Part shown: positions 1 through 6,978 of the stretch, piece after piece
Position numbering within the stretch: position 1 is the first letter of the stretch
Layout: each line of letters begins with the position of its first letter
Program-made: the position numbers and the translations under genes
The notes under the pieces: model-generated
Told to the model about the DNA's origin: nothing
Database searches by the model: none
Seen by the model: only the letters and a program-made list of their open reading frames with translations
NCBI GenBank assembly: GCA_044348005.1
Contig: JBIKTR010000002.1
Coordinates: 133,191-197,190, forward strand
Length of the DNA: 64,000 bases
DNA from: JAJTHC01 sp044348005
GTDB taxonomy: Bacteria; Cyanobacteriota; Vampirovibrionia; Vampirovibrionales; JAJTHC01
Reading direction: 5' to 3'

Positions 1-716
1 TTTAACGCCACATTGCCTGAAAAACCGTCACTCACAATGACGTCAAACTCACTGGTGAACAAGTCGCGTCCTTCAGCATTGCCTGCAAAGCCTAAATCAG
101 GCGCCAACTGCAACAAGGCAAACGCTTCTTTTGAAAAGGCATTGCCTTTCCCTTCTTCAGCACCGATGTTCAACAAACCCAGTTTCGGATTTTCAATGCC
201 GTAGACCCCTTGCATGTAAGCACGCCCCAAACGAGCAAATTGCACCAAGAGTTCTGGCGTACAATCGACGTTTGCACCCCCGTCGATCATTAAAGTGGGA
301 GTACGTTGAGAGGGCAACGCCACGCCAATGGCGGGCCGATCGACCCCTTTAATGCGCCCAATGTTAAACAACGTGGCTGCTAGTGCAGCACCTGTTGAGC
401 CAGCGGCGACCATGGCATCGGCATGGCCTTCTTTAACGCGTCGAGCCGTAACCGCAATAGACGCGTTCTTTTTCTTACGTAAGGCCACGGTGGGGGCTTC
501 ATCCATCCCAATTTCATCAAGGGCTTCTACAATCCGCAAATCTAACCCACGGGTGTCATACTTGTCGATCTCGGCTTGAATCACAGCAGGGTTTCCCACC
601 AATTCCACCGCCACTCCATAAACCTTCGCCCCTTGAATGGCCCCCTTGACGGTTTCAACGGGGGCGTAGTCTCCGCCCATGGCATCTAATGCAATTACAA
701 TTGGCTGATTTGCCAT
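1..716 (-). CDS. plsX: Phosphate acyltransferase PlsX, 3' end cut by window edge
   Basis: The reverse strand reads from an ATG at 714-716 into an open frame that runs off the left edge, so about 238 residues are visible of a family usually 330-350 long. The N-terminus carries the PlsX signature IALDAMGGDYAP. PlsX converts acyl-ACP to acyl-phosphate, the first committed step of phospholipid synthesis in the PlsX/PlsY route, as a peripheral membrane enzyme. It lies 82 bp downstream of rpmF on the same strand, the classic rpmF-plsX arrangement, so the two are probably co-transcribed. Identification is firm. Only the truncation by the window limits the description. Confidence 0.93.
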   Translation of the reverse strand, partial: MANQPIVIALDAMGGDYAPVETVKGAIQGAKVYGVAVELVGNPAVIQAEIDKYDTRGLDLRIVEALDEIGMDEAPTVALRKKKNASIAVTARRVKEGHADAMVAAGSTGAALAATLFNIGRIKGVDRPAIGVALPSQRTPTLMIDGGANVDCTPELLVQFARLGRAYMQGVYGIENPKLGLLNIGAEEGKGNAFSKEAFALLQLAPDLGFAGNAEGRDLFTSEFDVIVSDGFSGNVAL

Positions 717-798
717 GAAAGACTCCCTCAATCAGGAAAAACCCACGTCGGCTAACGAAACTCAAACGCAAGCAAACGCCCCGTTAGAAATGAAGCAA

Positions 799-1128
799 CT
801 AGTCGTTTGCGTCATCTTCAGCTTTGGGTTCTACGACGCCTTCAGCAGGGGCAACAACTTGATCATGATCACAATGTTCGTCATTCACATGCTCAGGGGC
901 TTCAATGCCGTTTTGAAGTTGAGATTGCACTTGGTCAAACCCGCTTTTCTTGGCGAAACGAGGGGAGACGATGCGTCCGTTATAAAAACCGCACACGGTG
1001 CAAACCGCATGGGTCAATTTGGGGCTTCCGCAGTTGGTACAGAAGGTCACCGCTGTGGGGAGCGCCTTCCAGTTCGCGCGACGGGCGCGCTTGTCGGCTT
1101 TACCACGACGTTGCTTAGGTACTGGCAT
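799..1128 (-). CDS. rpmF: 50S ribosomal protein L32 with long acidic C-terminal tail
   Basis: The first ~55 residues are a complete L32: MPVPKQRRGKADKRARR, then a zinc ribbon with Cys30, Cys33, Cys43 and Cys46. L32 sits on the large ribosomal subunit near the exit side of the peptidyl-transferase region. Bacterial L32 is normally about 57-60 residues; this one is 109. The extra ~55 residues are rich in Asp, Glu, Gln and Val with no recognised domain, so the tail is an unusual lineage-specific addition. AAGGA lies about 8-9 nt before the ATG. plsX follows on the same strand. Confidence 0.93.
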   Translation of the reverse strand: MPVPKQRRGKADKRARRANWKALPTAVTFCTNCGSPKLTHAVCTVCGFYNGRIVSPRFAKKSGFDQVQSQLQNGIEAPEHVNDEHCDHDQVVAPAEGVVEPKAEDDAND

Positions 1129-1444
1129 GTTTAAAATCCTTCATTGTTGCTAGAGCTTTCGCCTAAAAGACGTAACACTGCTAAAGTTTCCCTTAAACAA
1201 ACTCGAATTGCAAGTTTCTTTTTTTATTTTGTTACGTTCTTTAAAAAGATCCTTCCCCTAGAAGGCTTTAGATTGTTTGAGGGAAATTGAGGCCCAAAGG
1301 CTTGACTCCCTTTTCTGTTCATCGTACATTAAAGGCTGTGAAGGTTCATCTTCTGCTGTTTAATGCGTTATGTGAAAAGTGGCGGGCATTCTGATTAATC
1401 TACACAAACGTTTTGATCGTCCCTATGTAATCTTTCCCATGTAA
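1129..1444. other. Gene-free stretch between rpmF and tRNA-Gln
   Basis: This 316-bp stretch holds the divergent upstream regions of rpmF (minus) and tRNA-Gln (plus). It is AT-rich near rpmF. I see no convincing coding frame, no strong hairpin followed by a T-run, and no confident -35/-10 pair. Confidence 0.4.
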
Positions 1445-1516
1445 TGGGGTATCGCCAAGCGGTAAGGCATCTGGTTTTGGTCCAGACATCCGGAGGTTCG
1501 AATCCTTCTACCCCAG
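1445..1516 (+). tRNA. tRNA-Gln (UUG anticodon)
   Basis: A 72-nt cloverleaf: acceptor arms TGGGGTA (1445-1451) and TACCCCA (1509-1515) pair perfectly, with discriminator G at 1516. The anticodon stem TCTGG/CCAGA encloses the loop TTTTGGT, giving anticodon TTG (Gln, CAA/CAG). The T-arm GGAGGTTCGAATCCTTC is canonical. The 3' CCA is not encoded. Confidence 0.96.
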
Positions 1517-1519
1517 TTT

Positions 1520-1556
1520 AACTCCCCTTTCCTTTAGGGCAAGGGGAGTTTTTTTG
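1520..1556 (+). terminator. Intrinsic terminator of tRNA-Gln
   Basis: AACTCCCCTT (1520-1529) pairs with AAGGGGAGTT (1541-1550), followed by a run of T to 1555. It starts 4 nt after the tRNA. Confidence 0.88.
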
Positions 1557-1574
1557 AATGCTTTTTTATACCAA

Positions 1575-1590
1575 CTATAGTGTTCGACAG
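1575..1590 (+). repeat. Dispersed 16-bp motif, copy 1
   Basis: CTATAGTGTTCGACAG. The same or near-identical word recurs at 6187 (+), 41294 (+), 44781 (-) and, with TTTTAA replacing TTCGAC, at 23370 (+), 35302 (-), 37760 (+) and 55281 (+). The function is unknown; this copy lies just after the tRNA-Gln terminator. Confidence 0.6.
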
Positions 1591-1649
1591 AAAGAGTGAC
1601 CTTTTTTATGATGCCCTAAATCTCGCCTACCCCCCCCGCCAGCGATGTG

Positions 1650-1838
1650 AAAATAGTCGGGTTTTTGACACACGAAAGTCGGTTTTCTGGCCACAAAAGT
1701 CCGTTTTCTGGCCACGAAAGTCGGGTTTTTGGCCACGAAAGTCCGTTTTCTGGCCACGAAAGTCGGTTTTCTGGCCACAAAAGTCCGTTTTCTGGCCACG
1801 AAAGTCGGGTTTTTGGCCACGAAAGTCCGTTTTTTGTT
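1650..1838 (+). repeat. 21-bp tandem repeat array A1 (9 units)
   Basis: Units of exactly 21 bp of the form CACGAAAGTCGGTTTTCTGGC run head to tail: a degenerate unit at 1650-1670, then eight good units at 1671-1838. Four unit variants occur in one order and then repeat in the same order, making an 84-bp higher-order repeat (units 1-4 match 5-8). Because 21 is a multiple of three and no unit variant holds a stop codon, several frames on both strands stay open across the array; I regard those as accidental. The repeat is equal to two helical turns, with an A-tract and a T-tract in each unit. There are no unique spacers, so it is not a CRISPR. Related arrays lie at 29208 and 50459. Confidence 0.92.
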
Positions 1839-1957
1839 CGATTTTCAAGGAATGTGCTGGGTTGTGAAGGCCTGTTAAAAAAAGCCACTCTTTTTCAGTA
1901 TACCCTATTTTTTAGCCCGTTGCCCAGTGGCTAAACCCCACGATTTTTTACATGTTT
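1836..1957 (+). repeat. Conserved flank of array A1
   Basis: The ~120 bp immediately after array A1 is closely similar to the ~115 bp after array A3 (50586-50700). Shared blocks include CGATTTTCAAGGAAT, CTGTTAAAAAAAGCCACTCT, AGTATACCCTATTTTT and CTAAACCCCACGATTTT. The array plus this flank therefore behaves as one composite element. GGC...GCC pairing around the A-run suggests a small hairpin. Confidence 0.85.
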
Positions 1958-2274
1958 AAACGGTATGACGCGACAACGTATAGACACTGTAGGAGAAATT
2001 ATTTAAAATACTATATAAAGCCCACCCCACTTGAAAGATTCAAAGGGGGTTGAACTTCTTCAAATACTTCCTTACTAAATACTTCCTTAACCAATACTGC
2101 AAATGGTTTTTGGATTCGCTTTGTAACAATTTTTTCATCTTTTAAGTGTTGCTAGCATAAAACCCGCTTGAGGTTCTTTTTTGCTCGTGATGGCTGAGTG
2201 GCTTGTCGTCTTTGGTAAAAGAAGCCAGCTGTTGTTTTTTACTTACTTTAATTAAAATGAAAGGTATCATCAGG

Positions 2275-2981
2275 ATGCACATCACTTCTCTTTCCCCTCG
2301 TCTTGCCCCCCCCCCCAACAACAACAAGCTGTGGCTTATTCACCTCATTTAAACGGTGAAAAACTCACCCAGCGGGAGGGTGCTATTGCTCAGTATGATC
2401 TTGCTGCGCGTCATGCTGCTAGGATTAGAAAAACAGTTCCACCATTATTCAAAGAGCTTAGTTTTCTGCCTAGATTCGACCAGCTTGTGAAAGATTTAAC
2501 CCCACAAAAGTTCAGCGCACGCCTTCATGAACTTATAGCAAAGCACTTAAAAGGATATTTAGAAGAAGAAAGAGCTCTCCTTGCGAACACATCTGATGTT
2601 TGGAAATTAAGCAGTACTAGAGAGAATGGTCTTCACCTAGTCGCCGAGGCTTGCAGTGCCGACTACAATTACGCACACCTGAAAAGACTTTATGAGGCTA
2701 CAACACACCCCGACGTTCTGAAATACCACAGAAATATAAATGGCCTTGTGATCCCTATTGGTGGACGTTGGATGAGCGCCACACCACAAGAAGTTCTTGA
2801 TGCAATCGCTACTAGAGCTCCATTGGCTCCTTCTAGATGCTTGAAAACGCCAAAACAGCTTCAAGCCATTTATGAAGCAGCAAGAGAAGGAGAACCCCTC
2901 CTTCAGGAAGTCCAACACTTGACAGAGAATCGCGAACAAGCACGGAAAGCCTTAAACGCACTGCTTCCCGCTGAAAAATAG
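2275..2981 (+). CDS. Orphan protein with phase-variable poly-C start, out of frame as sequenced
   Basis: I do not recognise this protein. The body (GTG 2331 to 2981, 216 aa) is a soluble-looking, helical, charged chain. The natural start is ATG 2275 (or ATG 2257, same frame), with AAAGG upstream; it runs through SLSPRLA into 11 consecutive C bases (2306-2316) and then CAA repeats. With 11 C the ATG frame ends at a stop about 25 codons on. With 12 or 9 C it would join the body and give a Pro-run, a Gln-run and then the main chain, about 235 aa. Between a frame stop at 2253 and GTG 2331 the body frame offers no other good start, and that GTG lacks a ribosome site. It therefore looks switched OFF by slipped-strand change. 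Base use is more AT-rich than in neighbouring housekeeping genes. Confidence 0.72.
2306..2316 (+). repeat. Poly-C tract (11), frame switch of the orphan gene
   Basis: Eleven C in a row inside the N-terminal codons of the gene starting at 2275, followed by a short CAA-type repeat. The start codon and body differ by one base in frame. Confidence 0.8.
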
Positions 2982-3006
2982 TTCTTTGCAAAAAGAGGCT
3001 CAATCA

Positions 3007-3036
3007 CCCCCTCCCGACTAAACAGGAGGGGGGTTT
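3007..3036 (+). terminator. Hairpin between convergent orphan gene and eno
   Basis: CCCCCTCC (3007-3014) pairs with GGAGGGGG (3025-3032), followed by TTT. It could serve as a modest terminator for the plus-strand gene, 25 bp after its stop. Confidence 0.6.
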
Positions 3037-3055
3037 GCCTAAAGTAGATTCTGTT

Positions 3056-4375
3056 TTACCCGATACTACACGCCGTTTTAGCACTGGGGGTATTCGTGGC
3101 TTTGAACGCTTCTAGCCCCGCAAAACGAGCCCCTGAACCCAATTCTTCTTCAATGCGAAGGAGTTGGTTGTATTTGGCCACACGTTCAGAACGATTTACA
3201 GAACCCGTTTTAATTTGCCCTGCATTGACCGCCACCGCTAAATCCGCAATAAAGGTATCTTCTGTTTCCCCTGAACGATGTGAAATAATCGTGGTGTAGC
3301 CTGAACGATGCGCCAAATCAATGGTCGCCAACGTTTCAGTCAAGGTGCCAATTTGATTTACTTTAATCAAAATGCTATTGGCGATTTGCTTTTGAATGCC
3401 TTCGGCTAAAATCGCTTGATTGGTGACAAATAAGTCATCGCCCACGATTTGCGTGGTTTTGCCGGAAAGGTCGGTGTGAATCTTCCAGCCATCCCAGTCT
3501 TGTTCCGCCATGCCATCTTCAATTGAAAGAATGGGGTATTGACGCGTCCAATCGTTTAAGAAGTTCGCCATTTCAGCAGAAGAAAGCGATTTACCTTCGC
3601 CTTCTAAAACATATTGACCGTTCTTGTAAAATTCGGATGCCGCTACATCCAAGGCCAATTTCACTTGTTCTTGAGTAAAGCCTGCTTTTTCAATGGCTTC
3701 TAAAATCAATTCAACGGCTTCTACATTAGAACGTAAGTTGGGGGCAAAGCCACCTTCATCACCCAAGCCTGTATTTAACCCCCGCCCTTTTAAAACGGAT
3801 TTTAAGCTATGGAACACTTCAGTCCCCCAACGCAAGGATTCGCTAAAGCTTTCTGCAGCAGCTGGTACAATCATAAACTCTTGAAAATCGATGTTGTTGT
3901 CGGCATGAGATCCCCCATTGATGATGTTCATTAAAGGCACAGGCAAGGTGTTGGCACGCACCCCCCCCAAGTAGCGATACAACGGGACATCTAAGGCATT
4001 GGCTGCTGCACGAGCGGTGGCAAGGCTAACACCTAAAAGGGCGTTGGCGCCAAGCTTACTTTTATTTTCAGTGCCGTCCATTTCAAGCATAATGGTGTCA
4101 ATATCGGCTTGAGCGGTGGCATCCAAATCAATCAGCTCATCGGCGATGTCGTCGTTAATGTTAGCAATGGCTTGTAAAACGCCTTTACCGCCATAACGAG
4201 ACGCATCTCCATCTCGCATTTCAAGCGCTTCACGAGAACCTGTGGACGCCCCCGAAGGCACGGCCGCACGGCCTGATGCACCGCCAGAAAGGTACACATC
4301 AACTTCAACGGTGGGGTTGCCACGAGAATCTAAAATTTCACGAGCTTGAATATCTTCAATAAATGTCGTCATCAT
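3056..4375 (-). CDS. eno: Enolase
   Basis: Converts 2-phosphoglycerate to phosphoenolpyruvate in the cytosol. The chain (~439 aa from ATG 4375; ATG 4372 is equally possible) is full length. It begins with DIQAREILDSRGNPTVEVDV and carries the metal/substrate motifs SIEDGMAEQDWDGW, GDDLFVTN, LIKVNQIGTLTET and SHRSGETEDTFIADLAV. GGAG lies 9 nt before ATG 4375; a longer in-frame start at 4399 lacks such a site and is not needed. An 8-base poly-C/G run lies within the gene at 3961-3968, encoding Gly-Gly. It is transcribed toward the phase-variable gene and separated from it by a hairpin. Confidence 0.97.
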   Translation of the reverse strand: MMTTFIEDIQAREILDSRGNPTVEVDVYLSGGASGRAAVPSGASTGSREALEMRDGDASRYGGKGVLQAIANINDDIADELIDLDATAQADIDTIMLEMDGTENKSKLGANALLGVSLATARAAANALDVPLYRYLGGVRANTLPVPLMNIINGGSHADNNIDFQEFMIVPAAAESFSESLRWGTEVFHSLKSVLKGRGLNTGLGDEGGFAPNLRSNVEAVELILEAIEKAGFTQEQVKLALDVAASEFYKNGQYVLEGEGKSLSSAEMANFLNDWTRQYPILSIEDGMAEQDWDGWKIHTDLSGKTTQIVGDDLFVTNQAILAEGIQKQIANSILIKVNQIGTLTETLATIDLAHRSGYTTIISHRSGETEDTFIADLAVAVNAGQIKTGSVNRSERVAKYNQLLRIEEELGSGARFAGLEAFKATNTPSAKTACSIG

Positions 4376-4555
4376 AGGGAAGTTCTCCACAATTAACAAG
4401 ACTAAAACAATAAGACTAACTCCAGTGATTCTAACACAAGTTTAAAAAACAAGCGAACCCTGCTTTGAAAACGAGTTTACTGGGGTTTGCCTATTGATGT
4501 TGATGTGTGTTTAAATAAAGCCATGTACCCCCCTAAAAAAGGAGACCCCTTCACC

Positions 4556-5947
4556 ATGTGGAAAACCCTACGCACCCTAAGCGTCTTGAGTGTGATGTTT
4601 GCTTCAAGCGTGCTTTGCTCGCACGCGACCCCCGAACGCGTCACGATCTACCCTGAAGGCAAGGCGATTTTTAGTGAAACGCTGTCGCTTTCCCTCAAGG
4701 CAGGTCAACAAACGGTGACGATTTTAACTCTTCCACAAGCCAGCGACGTTCAGCTCTTTCCTGAAGGCAACGCGTGGAAAAAAGACGTTCAATTCATCGG
4801 CATTAAAAGCCCTACGGGCTTTGAAATTCCCGCCTTGGGCTACCTCAACAAAGCCGTATGGGTGAAAGATGCCGTGAGCGACAAATACATCAAAGCCACT
4901 TTAAAGCATGTTTCCACCGAAGGAGACCTTGCCGTGGTGCAAGTGGGAGCGGATTTGTGGCAAGTGCCCAGTGCTCAGCTACTCTTAAGAGAGATCGCGA
5001 CTGTAAACGATGCAAAAAAGTCCGCCTCCTATAGCGCTCAATTTGAAAGTGCCAGTATTCAAAATCAAAAAGCGACCCTGCTCTATCAACTCTCAGGACT
5101 TCGTGCGAACATGCACTATGTTTGGCACTTGCCTCAAGAAACCTCGCACCCCGTTTCGCTTGACGCCTTGCTTGAGCTGGAAAATCAAAGCACGCTTGCC
5201 CTCCATCAGATTCAAGTAAACGCCCTGTTTGGCGCCACACAACGTCACGCGGAGTATGCCCCTCATGCCATGATGTCGGCAAGGACTTATGCCAAAAATT
5301 TCGCGTCGTCTGATGCGTCGTATGAGTCGCCCACGATGCAAAATGTGGGTGAACTGATGATGATCCGCCTTAATCAAGGCGTGGATTTAGAGCGTCAACA
5401 GCGCGCTTCGTATCGTTGGAAGTCTTTTTCGCCTAAAACGAGTTTTCGATATGTGTATGCCCCTACTCAAAATGGCTGGTGGTGGCAGGCTCAAAATGCT
5501 CGATTTGAAGCGCCCAATCAAGCCGTGCAGTATTTCTTAGAAGCCGACACGCTTGAAGAATCCCTGCCCGCAGGTCGTTTTTCGGTGTATCAAAGCGACG
5601 CGCAAGGCAATGACCCGTTAATTAGCGAAGGGCAACAAGGCTTTCATGCGGTGAAAGAAGCGTTGAGAGTCCCCTTAGGCGAAGCCCCCAATGTACGCGC
5701 CAGCAAAAGTCAAACCAGTTATGTAAGAGCTTCTGGCACCGTGAGTACAAGCTATGAAGTTTTACTGAAAAATAGTAAGGCTGTAGCCGTTACGGTGGAT
5801 GTTTATGAATACCCCGACGCCAAATGGGAACTTGTCTCTAGTGCCGTGCCTGCGGTAAAGGTTGAAGGCGTGCCTGTGGCGTTTCGTGTTTCCGTGCCTG
5901 CCAAAGGGCAAGCAAAAGTAACGTACACCTTTCGCTTGCCTGATTAA
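4556..5947 (+). CDS. Secreted protein of unknown function, possibly DUF4139-like
   Basis: 463 aa from ATG 4556, chosen because GGAG lies 11 nt upstream and because it gives a clean signal peptide (WKTLRTLSVLSVMFASSVLCSHA); an in-frame upstream ATG at 4487 would bury it. The mature part is beta-rich with many aromatic residues, and it ends in a region resembling the beta-sandwich of DUF4139/MuiA-like proteins (conserved spacing of VTVDVYEYP and QAKVTYTFRL). That similarity is by eye and weak. It is probably periplasmic or surface-exposed. It stands alone on the plus strand, divergent from eno. Confidence 0.7.
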   Translation: MWKTLRTLSVLSVMFASSVLCSHATPERVTIYPEGKAIFSETLSLSLKAGQQTVTILTLPQASDVQLFPEGNAWKKDVQFIGIKSPTGFEIPALGYLNKAVWVKDAVSDKYIKATLKHVSTEGDLAVVQVGADLWQVPSAQLLLREIATVNDAKKSASYSAQFESASIQNQKATLLYQLSGLRANMHYVWHLPQETSHPVSLDALLELENQSTLALHQIQVNALFGATQRHAEYAPHAMMSARTYAKNFASSDASYESPTMQNVGELMMIRLNQGVDLERQQRASYRWKSFSPKTSFRYVYAPTQNGWWWQAQNARFEAPNQAVQYFLEADTLEESLPAGRFSVYQSDAQGNDPLISEGQQGFHAVKEALRVPLGEAPNVRASKSQTSYVRASGTVSTSYEVLLKNSKAVAVTVDVYEYPDAKWELVSSAVPAVKVEGVPVAFRVSVPAKGQAKVTYTFRLPD

Positions 5948-5974
5948 GGGTGGGCGGGTTTACTCAAAACTACT

Positions 5975-6075
5975 AAAAAAAACCCTTGCAACGGCTTGTT
6001 GCAAGGGCTGAGCATTTAAGACTCAATGTGTTTTGCTTTCCCTCACAAAAAATGTTTAAGCCGTTTGGGGACGTT
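5975..6075 (-). ncRNA. Candidate small RNA on the minus strand
   Basis: The 271-bp gap between two plus-strand genes holds a good minus-strand promoter (6082-6109) and, about 100 nt downstream, a strong minus-strand terminator. The terminator stem is CCCTTGCAAC (5983-5992) with GTTGCAAGGG (5998-6007); in minus-strand reading it is followed by eight T (5975-5982). No minus-strand gene in this gap could use either element. Inside, AAGCCGTT (6058-6065) is complementary to AACGGCTT (5990-5997) in the terminator, so an alternative fold that breaks the terminator is possible. I cannot match it to 6S, SRP RNA, tmRNA or RNase P. It has no convincing reading frame. Confidence 0.6.
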
Positions 6076-6081
6076 CCCTTC

Positions 6082-6109
6082 AGTATACGCTTTTTTGTGG
6101 CGTTGACAA
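6082..6109 (-). promoter_or_regulatory. Sigma-70-type promoter for the candidate small RNA
   Basis: On the minus strand, -35 TTGTCA (6109-6104), a 16-bp spacer, and -10 TATACT (6087-6082). Five of six bases match consensus in each box. The predicted start is near 6075. Confidence 0.65.
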
Positions 6110-6186
6110 GGAGGGTACTTTTCACACTTACCTTGAAAAGGACTTGTTTGTTACAGATTTGTTACAAAAAAAAGGCTCCCTTCATG

Positions 6187-6202
6187 CTATAGTGTTCGAA
6201 AG
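6187..6202 (+). repeat. Dispersed 16-bp motif, copy 2
   Basis: CTATAGTGTTCGAAAG, differing by one base from copy 1. It ends just upstream of the Sel1 gene's ribosome-binding region, so TATAGT could act as its -10 box. Confidence 0.5.
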
Positions 6203-6218
6203 ATAAAAGGATGTCGCT

Positions 6219-6977
6219 ATGTTGCGCAAAATGAAGGTCACTTTAGTGCTGTTGAGTCTGAGTGTAAGCCTGTACGGGACTTCTGCCTGGGCGTTAGCTC
6301 CTGCTGAAAATCTTCAAGGAGAAGCCAAAGCCCTTTACCTGACTTCATTGATGTATCAAAAAGGACGCAAAAACCTCCCGAAGAATGCTCAACTGGCCCA
6401 ACACTACCTCCTGCTGGCCAGTCAAGGCGGTTGCCAAGACGCCCAAGTGCAACTGGGGCTGAATTACCTGAATGCCCCCAAAGAATCCCGCAATGCCGTG
6501 GAAGCTCGCTATTGGCTTGAAAAAGCGAGTCAACAAGGCGATGGGGTGGCACAATTTACACTGGCCACCCTGTACCAACAAGGTCAAGGGGGCCCTGTTC
6601 GCTTAAAAGACGCTTTGACGCTATTGCAAGCGTCTGCCAAGCAAGGCTACGTGCCCGCTTATACGGCCTTAGGCATGAGCTACGCCAGTGGCAAAGGCGT
6701 GGCCCCTGATTTAAAACAGGCGTTGCGCCACTATGCCTTTGCGGCGGGTCATGGAGACCCACTGGCCCAATTTAAGCTTGGCTTAATGCACCAGTCGGGC
6801 CTAGGGACGGCCCCTAATCCCGTGCAAGGCTTGGCTTGGTTGATGCTGGCTGAAGAAGGAGGCTTTCGCAAAGCCAAACGCTTTCGTGAAAAGCTAGAAG
6901 CACACAGCCGTGTGGAAGAGATTCAAAAAGCGCGTGCCTTACAGGCCGTGTTAAAGAATCCTTTCAGCACCAAATAG
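6219..6977 (+). CDS. Secreted Sel1-repeat protein
   Basis: 252 aa. A signal peptide (about residues 1-26, ending SAWALA) is followed by Sel1-like helical repeats. Repeats are recognisable from A-x-Y-W/H-L-x-x-A-x-x-G patterns such as QHYLLLASQGGCQDAQVQLG, ARYWLEKASQQGDGVAQ, ALTLLQASAKQGYVPA, and ALRHYAFAAGHGDPLAQ. Such solenoids mediate protein-protein contacts, often in the periplasm. The C-terminus is a basic helix. AAAAGG lies upstream of the ATG. It is convergent with the IctB-like gene, whose stop lies 1 bp away. The partner is unknown. Confidence 0.88.
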   Translation: MLRKMKVTLVLLSLSVSLYGTSAWALAPAENLQGEAKALYLTSLMYQKGRKNLPKNAQLAQHYLLLASQGGCQDAQVQLGLNYLNAPKESRNAVEARYWLEKASQQGDGVAQFTLATLYQQGQGGPVRLKDALTLLQASAKQGYVPAYTALGMSYASGKGVAPDLKQALRHYAFAAGHGDPLAQFKLGLMHQSGLGTAPNPVQGLAWLMLAEEGGFRKAKRFREKLEAHSRVEEIQKARALQAVLKNPFSTK

Positions 6978-6978
6978 G

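Noticed and set aside
715..1134. Plus-strand open frames opposite rpmF and plsX
   Set aside because: They are shadows of well-identified minus-strand genes.
1650..1838. CRISPR array
   Set aside because: The repeat period is 21 bp with no unique spacers, and no cas gene lies nearby. The same holds for 29208 and 50459.
1575..1934. Overlapping open frames of 70-95 codons on both strands over the 21-bp arrays
   Set aside because: They follow from a stop-free unit whose length is a multiple of three; starts lack ribosome sites and the heptapeptide repeats are low-complexity. The frames at 29155-29546 are rejected likewise.
5986..6192. 68-codon plus-strand frame in the gap before the Sel1 gene
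   Set aside because: Poor codon character and no ribosome site; the region is better explained by the minus-strand small RNA.
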